Positions 57,822-64,000 of a stretch of 64,000 nt of DNA are shown here, piece by piece. The notes under the pieces were generated by a model. That model was not told the origin of the DNA and did not search any database. It worked only from the letters and a program-made list of their open reading frames with translations. The stretch is from Paenibacillus silvestris (GTDB lineage: Bacteria > Bacillota > Bacilli > Paenibacillales > NBRC-103111): positions 109,660 through 173,659 of the forward strand of contig NZ_WTUZ01000037.1 in the NCBI RefSeq assembly GCF_009882985.1. The letters are read 5' to 3'. How positions within the stretch are numbered: the stretch's first letter is position 1; each line of letters begins with the position of its first letter. The position numbers were made by a program, and so were the translations under genes.

Positions 57822-58883
57822 CTACTCTACTAAAACCAGTTTCTCGCTTGGAAAATGAAGCCGAACCTCTTGACTGCTCGGATATGGGAACTCCATTTCT
57901 TTATTGACCGTAATGTCTCCGAGTGCCGTCTCAACGACGTATTGATAGCTTCTTCCCAAGAAGGTGCTCACTTTAACACGTCCTGTCACTACATTGGGAC
58001 CTTCCTCGATTTCCCCCGGCATACCAAGGACGACATCATCTGGGCGAATAGCGCCTTGCATCCCAGTCTGTTCACCCTTATTAACATGCTTAGTTACAGT
58101 GAACATATAGTCTTTCACTTTTAGTGCAATCAGTTCTTTTTCTTCGTACCTTGTATCAAAGGAGATAAAATTCGTAAAGCCAATAAAACGAGCCACGAAC
58201 TCTGTTTTTGGATATTTGAAAATCGTTGCCGGAGCACCCAGCTGCTCGATAATCCCTTTATTCATAATCGCCACCTGATCCGAAATGGAGAAACACTCCT
58301 CCTGATCATGGGAGACATAGACAGTCGTAATACCAAGCTCTTGTTGGATACGACGTATCTCTACGCGCATATTGATACGTAGATTGGCGTCCAAGTTGCT
58401 AAGAGGCTCGTCGAAGAGCAGCAGCTCAGGTTCGATAACCAGCGCCCTGGCAATAGCCACGCGCTGTCTCTGACCGCCTGAGAGTTCTTTCGGATAACGT
58501 TTCTCGAAGCCAGACAAGCTTACCGTTTCCAGAATTTTGCGAACACGTCGATCAAGCTCTGCTCCGCTTACCTTCCGAAGACGAAGGCCGAAGGCCACAT
58601 TATCGTAAATGGACAAGTGCGGGAACAGCGCATAGCTCTGAAACACGAAGCCGAAGTTACGCTTGCTAACGGGAATACGAGTGTAGTCCTTCCCATTTAA
58701 AGCGAACTTCCCCTCTTTAGCTAATAAGAACCCGGCGATGAGCCTTAAGGTCGTCGTTTTCCCGCATCCGCTAGGACCGAGAAGAGATATTAAATTTCCT
58801 TTTTCTACATTTAAATTGAAGTCCTTCAAAATATATTGCTGGTCGTAGGCAACCGAAATATTTTCCAGAGTAAGCAATGCCAT
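57822..58883 (-). CDS. ABC transporter ATP-binding protein, PotA-like
   Basis: 353 residues. Walker A GPSGCGKT at 36-43, Q-loop VFQSYALFPHLSIYDNVAFG, signature LSGGQRQRVAIARALVIEPE, Walker B LLLFDEPLSNLDANLR, and the switch His in TVYVSHDQEECFSISD. The C-terminal ~110 residues form a TOBE domain (FVARFIGFTNFISFD, GAIRPDDVVLGMPG). The PotA/FbpC branch couples to two-permease importers, which are the next two genes upstream. In this operon it probably powers import of a purine nucleoside or base. GGAGG precedes the ATG. Confidence 0.9.
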   Translation of the reverse strand: MALLTLENISVAYDQQYILKDFNLNVEKGNLISLLGPSGCGKTTTLRLIAGFLLAKEGKFALNGKDYTRIPVSKRNFGFVFQSYALFPHLSIYDNVAFGLRLRKVSGAELDRRVRKILETVSLSGFEKRYPKELSGGQRQRVAIARALVIEPELLLFDEPLSNLDANLRINMRVEIRRIQQELGITTVYVSHDQEECFSISDQVAIMNKGIIEQLGAPATIFKYPKTEFVARFIGFTNFISFDTRYEEKELIALKVKDYMFTVTKHVNKGEQTGMQGAIRPDDVVLGMPGEIEEGPNVVTGRVKVSTFLGRSYQYVVETALGDITVNKEMEFPYPSSQEVRLHFPSEKLVLVE

Positions 58884-58898
58884 GGATGAAAGCCTCCG

Positions 58899-59687
58899 TT
58901 ATCGTTTGGTGAAGTAGGATAAACCCATCAACCGTTCAATGATGAACATAAGTACCGCGGTTAAGATCATAAGTAAAACCGAAATAGCAGCAATCGTAGG
59001 GTCAAAATGGTTCTCCACATACGTTAGCATCTGAATTGGCAGCGTGCTGATGCCAGGACCCGTCATAAAGACGGAGATGTCGACATTATTAAAAGATTCC
59101 AAAAATGCAATCAGAATAGCCGCAATAATCCCTGATTTGATGTTCGGCAGGACCACTTTAAAGAAAGTTTTCAACCGGCCGGCGCCAAGACTCAGGGCAG
59201 CTTCCTCAACCGCGAAATCGAAATTCGCTAAGCTTGATGCGATGACACGGATGATGAAAGGAAGCATAATCACCGTATGTCCTATAAGCAAAGCTGCATA
59301 GATCGGAAGGTGATACGTGACGATGAGATACCTCAGCATCGTAAATCCAAGCACGATACCAGGAATAAGGACTGGGGAAATAAAAACAGCATTCAATGCC
59401 TCTTTCCCTTTAAACGCGAACCGACTTAACGCATAAGCCGCTGGAATTCCAAGCAGCAAAGCAAACAAGTTACCAATCAGCGATACAATAATAGAGGTGC
59501 CCGCGGTTGTCAGGAACATCTTAACTTCCCAAATGTTGCGGTACCATTTCAACGAAAATCCTGTCGGTGGGAATTTCAGTACACTCCCTGGCTCAAATGA
59601 AGCAAATGCTATAATAACGAGCGGCCCGAGCAAGAAAATATAGACAAGAAGGGTGAAAAACGCCAGCCCTCGATTCTTTTCCCGCAT
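58899..59687 (-). CDS. ABC transporter permease, PotC-like
   Basis: 262 residues with six predicted membrane segments: LAFFTLLVYIFLLGPLVIIA first, then FLTTAGTSIIVSLIGNLFAL and the coupling EAA loop EEAALSLGAGRLKTFFKVVL. PNIKSGIIAAILIAFLESFN follows. It pairs with the next permease to form the channel of an importer with the PotA-like ATPase. It lies four bases after the upstream permease stop, with AAGGGG as the ribosome site inside that gene. Confidence 0.9.
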   Translation of the reverse strand: MREKNRGLAFFTLLVYIFLLGPLVIIAFASFEPGSVLKFPPTGFSLKWYRNIWEVKMFLTTAGTSIIVSLIGNLFALLLGIPAAYALSRFAFKGKEALNAVFISPVLIPGIVLGFTMLRYLIVTYHLPIYAALLIGHTVIMLPFIIRVIASSLANFDFAVEEAALSLGAGRLKTFFKVVLPNIKSGIIAAILIAFLESFNNVDISVFMTGPGISTLPIQMLTYVENHFDPTIAAISVLLMILTAVLMFIIERLMGLSYFTKR

Positions 59688-59691
59688 AGTT

Positions 59692-60513
59692 CTACCCCTT
59701 CGGATTTAATTTAGTCGCCAACTTATTCATTAGCGCGATGACGACGAAGGTAATCACGATCATAATCACAGCAATGACAGAGGCGAGATGCCAGTCGTTA
59801 AGCGTAATCGCATTCTGATAAAGGAACGTGGAGATAACTCGCTGCTTGCCACCAAGCAAAGCAGGCGTCGTATAGGCTGTCAGGCTGCCGACAAAAACAA
59901 GAATACTTCCTATGATTAATCCGGGAACGCTGAGTGGCACAATGACCTTAACGAAAGCTTTAAATCGATTAGCTCCCAAGCTTTCCGCCGCTTTGATCAG
60001 ATCCGGATCTATATTCTCAAGAACACCGACCAACGTAATAAGGATGAGCGGTAAAAACAAGTGGATGAGACCAATCATCATCGCAGCTGGCGTGTACAAA
60101 ATATCCAGTGGTTCCTTAATGAGACCGATCGCGATCAGGGCGTTGTTGAGTAATCCTTTTTTACCTAAAATAATCATCCAACTGAACGATCTAACGACAG
60201 AGCTTGTCAGCAATGGAAAAATAGCTAGCGCAAGCAGAATAGCCTTCTGTCTAGGACCCTGTTTGGATATAAAATAGGCCACCGGAAACCCAAGGATGAT
60301 ACAGAGAACCGTGGTCACCAAGCTGACACGCAGCGTTGTCCACACAATTTTGAGAAAGTACGGGTCTTTGAAAAAATTTAAATATCCTGCAAAGGTAAAT
60401 GTTCCTTTATCGAAAAAGGTCGAACCTATCGTAAGAAGGATCGGAACTACCATGAAAACCGTCAGGAATAATACACCTGGCAGTAATAGTAATAATAAGT
60501 ACGTTTTTTTCAT
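59692..60513 (-). CDS. ABC transporter permease, PotB-like
   Basis: 273 residues with six predicted membrane segments. LLLLLPGVLFLTVFMVVPIL opens the protein, FLKIVWTTLRVSLVTTVLCI follows, and the EAA loop is KAAESLGANRFKAFVKVIVP, with LVFVGSLTAYTTPALLGGKQ after it. This is the first of two permeases of the importer. CAGGAG precedes ATG 60513, 28 bases after the nucleoside hydrolase stop. Confidence 0.9.
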   Translation of the reverse strand: MKKTYLLLLLLPGVLFLTVFMVVPILLTIGSTFFDKGTFTFAGYLNFFKDPYFLKIVWTTLRVSLVTTVLCIILGFPVAYFISKQGPRQKAILLALAIFPLLTSSVVRSFSWMIILGKKGLLNNALIAIGLIKEPLDILYTPAAMMIGLIHLFLPLILITLVGVLENIDPDLIKAAESLGANRFKAFVKVIVPLSVPGLIIGSILVFVGSLTAYTTPALLGGKQRVISTFLYQNAITLNDWHLASVIAVIMIVITFVVIALMNKLATKLNPKG

Positions 60514-60540
60514 GCAGCTTTACTCCTGTTCCTAGGTTCG

Positions 60541-61473
60541 CTATGCACGTAACGTGCGGATAAAAAGTTCGAGAAATTCGTCAGCCGCAACCTCGGTACA
60601 TACTTGTACGTTGGCCGCTTTGGACAAGCGATTCTGAAAATCGCATACCGTTTGCCCATCACACAGCTCACTCTTGGTTTCTACATCGACGTAGTACTCG
60701 CGGGTCGTGACCAGCTGTTTGTTTAACGCTACTCCGACTGCAAGAGGATCATGAAGCGCACAAGATCGAATACCATTGCGTTCATGGTAACGCTCCATAT
60801 AATCTGCTGTGCTCTCCTTCACATAACGAGCTATTGGCGAGTCCCCAAGTGCACGGATATGCTCGTCCGTCAGCAGCGCTTTCCTTGTTACATCCAAGCC
60901 TACGAGGGTCAGGTTTGGGAAGCCTGCTTGAACGACGATTTTGGCCGCTTCCGGATCGACGTAGATGTTGAACTCCGCTGTAGGCGTCACATTGCCGAAG
61001 CCTTGGACGACGCCGCCCATCACAACTACTTCTTTCACTTGATGAACCAGCTCAGGATACTTCATAACGGCCAAAGCTAGGTTCGTCAGTGGAGCCGTCA
61101 TGACTAGGGTGACCTCTCCAGCGTGCTGTTTCACTTGATCCACGATGAAATCAACAGCATGCCCCTCGGCTGCCTCTACATGAACCGGCATGTCGAGTAA
61201 AGCTCCGCCAAGCCCATCTTTACCATGGACGCGATGCTCAAAGAAAGTGGGGCGCATCAAAGGTTTATTCGCGCCTCGAATAACAGGAATCTCATGCTCC
61301 ACCCCAAGCAGTTGCAGAATTTTGCATGTATTCACTGTCGCTTGATCCAACGATACGTTTCCATTCACCGTAGTGATGCCCAGTACGTCCATTTCTCCGC
61401 TTTTTACGGCAAGCAGGATGCCTAGTGCATCATCTATCCCTGTGTCCACATCGAGGATGACTTTCTTTTTCAT
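60541..61473 (-). CDS. Nucleoside hydrolase (IunH/Rih family)
   Basis: 310 residues. KKVILDVDTGIDDALGILLA gives the metal-binding Asp cluster, GITTVNGNVSLDQATVNTCK and VIRGANKPLMRP follow, and VVVMGGVVQGFGNVTPTAEF with NIYVDPEAA matches the family. ALHDPLAVGVALNKQLV carries the late His-Asp. It splits N-ribosides into base and ribose. The frame is open to 61518, but ATG 61473 has GAAGGGGG upstream and begins one residue block before the Asp cluster. It lies between the binding-protein and permease genes, so the transported ligand is probably a nucleoside. Confidence 0.9.
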   Translation of the reverse strand: MKKKVILDVDTGIDDALGILLAVKSGEMDVLGITTVNGNVSLDQATVNTCKILQLLGVEHEIPVIRGANKPLMRPTFFEHRVHGKDGLGGALLDMPVHVEAAEGHAVDFIVDQVKQHAGEVTLVMTAPLTNLALAVMKYPELVHQVKEVVVMGGVVQGFGNVTPTAEFNIYVDPEAAKIVVQAGFPNLTLVGLDVTRKALLTDEHIRALGDSPIARYVKESTADYMERYHERNGIRSCALHDPLAVGVALNKQLVTTREYYVDVETKSELCDGQTVCDFQNRLSKAANVQVCTEVAADEFLELFIRTLRA

Positions 61474-61547
61474 AACTAAGCCCCCTTCAAGTCCTTTTAA
61501 GAAAACAAAGGTATACACACCAGCATATACCCTTGTCCACTTCTATA

Positions 61548-62645
61548 TTATTGAGCAACTTCCTTATTCCAACGATCAATCCACGATTTAAGATGCTCAT
61601 TCACGAATTTCATATCCATCTTGATCAACTTATTTACAACATCTGCGCCATAAGTAATCCCTTGAGCTTCATCAGCGGAGAGCTGCAGGGTAGTGTTTAC
61701 AGGTGAGTCGACTTTCGCTTTAGCGGATTTCTCTTGCACTTCTTTGCTCAAATGCCAGTTGATGAAATCTTCTGCCAGTTGCTTATTTTTGCTTCCTTTA
61801 ACCACGTTGACCGTATTCATTACGGCATATGCCCCTTCTGCTGGGGAAATGAACTTCGTATCAGGCACAGCCGCTTTCAAATCCTTCACATACATCTCCA
61901 TGATCGGACCAGCAGCAATTTCTCCTTGCGCGAACATATTAACGAATTCAGAAGTTTGTCCATAATACTTGACGACTCCTTTATTCAGCTCCTTAACCTT
62001 TGTGAAAGCTTGATCCTCATTGAACTTCGCATTGCCGGATACCAGTGACGCTGCATCTAGAACCATTGGACCTGTTGTAGACGTAATGTTTGGAAGTGTC
62101 AGCTTCTTGGAGAGTTCAGGACTCCACAGGTCGCTCCATGACTTGATTTCTTTACCTACTGCTTTAGGATTATAGGCGATTCCGAATCGGCCTATCGTGT
62201 AGGCAGGACCGTAATCTTCACCAAGCGGTGCCTTAGCAATATCGTAGATATCTTTTAAATTCGGAATACGGCTGCGGTCGATTTTTTCGAACAAACCTGC
62301 TTCAATACCTTGCTGTGCATAATAATCGGATAAATACATAAGATCCACTTTGGAGCTACCTTGTTTCACTTTATTCAAACGTTCCGAGTTATTGCCGATT
62401 TCCAAAACAATCTTCACATTATGCTCTTTCTCAAAAGGCGCATATACTTCTTTCTTGAAGAAATCATCGGAAAAACCCCAAGTGGAAATAACCAGTTGTG
62501 TAGGTTCTCCTTTTGTTGCTCCTGCTGGCGAAGCTGTTGCTGCACCCGTATTGCCCTGATCTTTCGCAGGTCCAGTCCCACACCCCGTCAAGGCCAGTCC
62601 TACTACGGATAAAGAAATCAAACCACGAAGCATTTTTTGTTTCAT
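61548..62645 (-). CDS. ABC transporter substrate-binding lipoprotein, PotD/extracellular-binding type
   Basis: 365 residues. Lipoprotein signal with lipobox LALTGC (Cys22), a short Ala/Gly/Thr linker, then the periplasmic-binding domain: TQLVISTWGFSDDFFKKEVY, LYPDY-type MYLSDYYAQQGIEAGLFEKI, DYGPAYTIGRFGIAYNPKAV, AAGPIMEMYVKDLKAAVPDT and EDFINWHLSKEVQEKSAKAK. This is the PotD/spermidine branch in fold, but the enzymes in the operon point to a nucleoside-like ligand. ATG 62645 has GGGAGG nine bases upstream; the ATG at 62654 touches that site. First gene of the operon. Confidence 0.88.
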   Translation of the reverse strand: MKQKMLRGLISLSVVGLALTGCGTGPAKDQGNTGAATASPAGATKGEPTQLVISTWGFSDDFFKKEVYAPFEKEHNVKIVLEIGNNSERLNKVKQGSSKVDLMYLSDYYAQQGIEAGLFEKIDRSRIPNLKDIYDIAKAPLGEDYGPAYTIGRFGIAYNPKAVGKEIKSWSDLWSPELSKKLTLPNITSTTGPMVLDAASLVSGNAKFNEDQAFTKVKELNKGVVKYYGQTSEFVNMFAQGEIAAGPIMEMYVKDLKAAVPDTKFISPAEGAYAVMNTVNVVKGSKNKQLAEDFINWHLSKEVQEKSAKAKVDSPVNTTLQLSADEAQGITYGADVVNKLIKMDMKFVNEHLKSWIDRWNKEVAQ

Positions 62646-62763
62646 CGTTAACATCCTCCCAATATCATATATATAATTTGTAGCGCAAAATCCCTTTGTT
62701 AAATTTTTACTAGTATGCTACACAGGCTAACAAATATATGCCGTGCTTCTTGCTATGGCTATA

Positions 62764-62816
62764 AAAAAATAGAAAAGTGCCCTTGATAGAAGATAACTTC
62801 TAACAAGAGCACTTTT
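62764..62816 (-). terminator. Terminator between the MpsC-like gene and the transporter operon
   Basis: On the minus strand AAAAGTGC pairs with GCACTTTT around an inner TAGAAG/CTTCTA hairpin, followed by CTATTTTTTTA. It lies ~90 bases after the stop at 62904 and ~120 before the transporter start. Confidence 0.8.
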
Positions 62817-62903
62817 CATCGTAAACAATGGAAAGAGACATCAAGTGATATACAAGCGGGTAACCTCTTAAGATAGATCAAAAGAGATACACCGTGGTCT
62901 AGA

Positions 62904-63254
62904 CTATTTAGTTGGTTTAAGAATAATGTTCGTTATGGCCCATTGAGTCGGTGGATCATAGTCTCTTAACACCGCATCCATGGACAACCCAAGTTCTTGC
63001 TCCAGCTTCTCCCGGATTCTCTTCTTGTAAATCGAGGACATGTAAAAATCGACCTCGTGTTTTAGCGTAGGAGCCTCTCCTTCTAAAGCCGTAGAGCGGG
63101 GTGACCGACGATGCTTGGCATGAAACGTAATGATATTCTGATCCAAAGAAACCTTCAGCAATGTTGTACCAAAACCGAATAACTCTTTGGAAATCTCGTT
63201 ATACAGGTGACACAGCTTCTTCTTGTATTCATTCGAATCATCCGGTACGGACAT
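62904..63254 (-). CDS. DUF2294/MpsC-like small protein
   Basis: 116 residues, soluble, no signal peptide. YKKKLCHLYNEISKELFGFG opens with a helix, then KVSLDQNIITFHAKHRRSPR, ALEGEAPTLKHEVDFYMSSI, RIREKLEQELGLSMDAVLRD and the final strand WAITNIILK. The order fits the DUF2294 (MpsC) family, whose members are small proteins, some linked to membrane-potential-generating systems. The match is by eye. GAAGGTG precedes ATG 63254. No gene was found in the ~240 bases on its left side of the tRNAs. Confidence 0.55.
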   Translation of the reverse strand: MSVPDDSNEYKKKLCHLYNEISKELFGFGTTLLKVSLDQNIITFHAKHRRSPRSTALEGEAPTLKHEVDFYMSSIYKKRIREKLEQELGLSMDAVLRDYDPPTQWAITNIILKPTK

Positions 63255-63496
63255 TAAATCACCTTCAAGAGGAATAATTGATCTGTATGATTTCGAGCTA
63301 TATTAATAATACATAGGATTCCTTAATTAATCAAGGTTATTGTTCGTGATTTTATATGGAATTAAACGTAATTCGACCTAAACTCTTGTAAAATATCCGT
63401 TTTTCCGAATGTCTTGCTTAATAGAGATCGTCTATATTAGTAGCCAATGGATCTCGTAGAGCTATAATCATCTGAAGACACCTGCTATAAAACAAA

Positions 63497-63520
63497 AAAA
63501 CCTTACATATGTAAGGTTTT
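63497..63520 (-). terminator. Terminator of the rRNA-tRNA operon
   Basis: A perfect 24-base palindrome of AAAACCTTACAT type (63497-63520), with further T on the minus strand. It lies 15 bases after the last tRNA. Confidence 0.85.
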
Positions 63521-63535
63521 CTCGTAACTTTGGGA

Positions 63536-63617
63536 TGCGGTCGGAGGGATTTGAACCCTCACGCCTTGTGAGCGCCACCCCCTCAAGATGGTGTGTCTGC
63601 CGTTCCACCACGACCGC
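63536..63617 (-). tRNA. tRNA-Leu (anticodon GAG)
   Basis: 82 bases. Acceptor GCGGTCG pairs with CGACCGC, and the T loop has GGTTCAAAT. The anticodon arm is CCATC-TTGAGGG-GGTGG, giving GAG. The variable arm GTGGCGCTCACAAGGCGT is long, as in leucine tRNAs. Discriminator A; CCA is not encoded. Confidence 0.93.
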
Positions 63618-63633
63618 TTAAAGGAAAGATAAA

Positions 63634-63705
63634 CTGGGGATCTAGGATTTGAACCTAGGCATGACGGAGTCAAAGTCCGTTGCCTTACCGCTTGGCTAAT
63701 CCCCA
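63634..63705 (-). tRNA. tRNA-Gln (anticodon TTG)
   Basis: 72 bases. Acceptor TGGGGAT pairs with ATCCCCA, the anticodon arm is ACGGA-CTTTGAC-TCCGT (TTG), and the T arm is CTAGG-TTCAAAT-CCTAG. Discriminator G; CCA is not encoded. Confidence 0.93.
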
Positions 63706-63721
63706 ACAAGATAAGGGAAAA

Positions 63722-63796
63722 GGGCGACCGATGGGACTTGAACCCACGAATGCTGGATCCACAAACCAGTGCGTTAACCCCTTCGCCACGACCGCC
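63722..63796 (-). tRNA. tRNA-His (anticodon GTG)
   Basis: 75 bases. Acceptor GGCGGTC, anticodon arm CTGGT-TTGTGGA-TCCAG (GTG), T arm GTGGG-TTCAAGT-CCCAT, discriminator C. The last pair of the anticodon stem is a T-T mismatch by my reading. CCA is not encoded. Confidence 0.9.
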
Positions 63797-63905
63797 ACAG
63801 TAGGGATTTATTCCCTGAAGACTAGATACGAAACTTGCGTAAAGTTAGTTATTCTTAGGTTTTAAGCAGAGACACTTTTGACTTCGTCAAAAGATCCCTA
63901 TATTA

Positions 63906-64000
63906 GGTTAAGCCCTCGACCGATTAGTATTCGTCAGCTGCATACGTTACCGCACTTCCACCTCGAACCTATCAACCTCGTCGTCTACAAGGGGTCTTAC
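63906..64000 (-). rRNA. 23S rRNA, 3' end (partial)
   Basis: The minus strand matches the conserved 3' end of bacterial 23S rRNA, including GGTTGATAGGTTCGAGGTGG and GCTGACGAATACTAATCGGT, ending near GGGCTTAACC. The gene continues past the window edge. A CTTTTGAC/GTCAAAAG hairpin follows at about 63870-63889 in the spacer before tRNA-His. Confidence 0.92.

Noticed and set aside
56088..62645. Annotation of the transporter as spermidine/putrescine
   Set aside because: Sequence family alone suggests it, but nucleoside hydrolase and adenine deaminase in the same operon make a purine ligand more likely. Left open in the feature text.
62646..62763. A possible purine riboswitch before the nucleoside transporter operon
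   Set aside because: The leader is short and AT-rich, and I see none of the conserved junction sequences of purine riboswitches. The only strong stem is the upstream terminator.
63503..63709. A minus-strand open frame over the tRNA genes
   Set aside because: It is entirely inside tRNA-Leu and tRNA-Gln.

Overview
The window is a chromosomal stretch from a spore-forming Firmicute, most likely Paenibacillus or a close relative. The pointers are AAGGAGG-type ribosome binding sites on nearly every gene, CotS/CotSA-like and YheC/YheD-like spore-coat families, a giant decapeptide-repeat protein with a WIAG-like tail, a TatA/TatC pair of Bacillus type, and an rRNA/tRNA operon end of Bacillales type. 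No complete transposase, phage gene or CRISPR array was seen.

Region 1 (about 1-38000) is one large sugar and glycosylation locus, probably acting on the spore surface. Going left to right it holds: a GT2 glycosyltransferase; a minus-strand operon with a sulfotransferase, a GT4, a GT2-GT4 fusion and three small structural-looking proteins that seem to share a small beta-barrel domain (6526 to 1525); a plus-strand nucleotide-sugar operon with a LegB-like dehydratase, a nucleotidyltransferase, an RMD-like reductase and an FnlC/FnlA/FnlB-like trio that should make UDP-L-FucNAc (7322-12935); a minus-strand operon ugd-galU-(DUF707 fusion)-CotSA-like GT4-two CotS-like kinase-fold proteins (21769 to 14084); a divergent plus-strand operon with a GT8, UDP-galactopyranose mutase, a tandem triplet of paralogous unknown glycosyltransferase-like proteins and a UDP-glucuronate-epimerase-like enzyme (22030-27321); three further CotSA-like GT4 enzymes flanking a 1585-residue protein made of about 137 decapeptide repeats (36652 to 28169); and an ATP-grasp YheC/YheD protein (36908-38008). 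The enzymes supply UDP-Glc, UDP-GlcA, probably UDP-GalA, UDP-Galf and UDP-FucNAc. The glycosyltransferases and sulfotransferase would assemble and decorate glycans, and the repeat and small proteins are plausible carriers.

Region 2 (38576-51552) is housekeeping: a NagZ-like lipoprotein, phosphatidylserine decarboxylase, an Fsr-like MFS exporter, an ACT-domain malic enzyme, a MocR/GntR-aminotransferase regulator with a strange Glu/Gln linker, a GNAT enzyme, a class I aminotransferase, an SRPBCC protein, a YtoI-like CBS protein and a small heme-copper-oxidase-I-like membrane protein. The long intergenic gaps here and in region 1 are filled with short dispersed inverted repeats of three families (A, B and C).

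Region 3 (51897-56045) is a periplasm-facing dehydrogenase module: a Tat-signal gluconate-2-dehydrogenase subunit 3-like protein, a GMC flavoprotein, TatC and TatA in one operon, with a divergent lipoprotein cytochrome c. Region 4 (62645 down to 56088) is an operon for uptake and breakdown of a purine-type compound: a Pot-like ABC transporter with an embedded nucleoside hydrolase and adenine deaminase. The window ends with an MpsC/DUF2294-like small protein, tRNA-Leu, tRNA-Gln and tRNA-His, and the 3' end of a 23S rRNA gene, all on the minus strand. No 5S gene lies between the 23S end and the tRNAs.

Starts were chosen by ribosome binding site and family N-terminus, so several genes begin downstream of the longest open frame. 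All functional calls come from reading motifs by eye; no database search was run.
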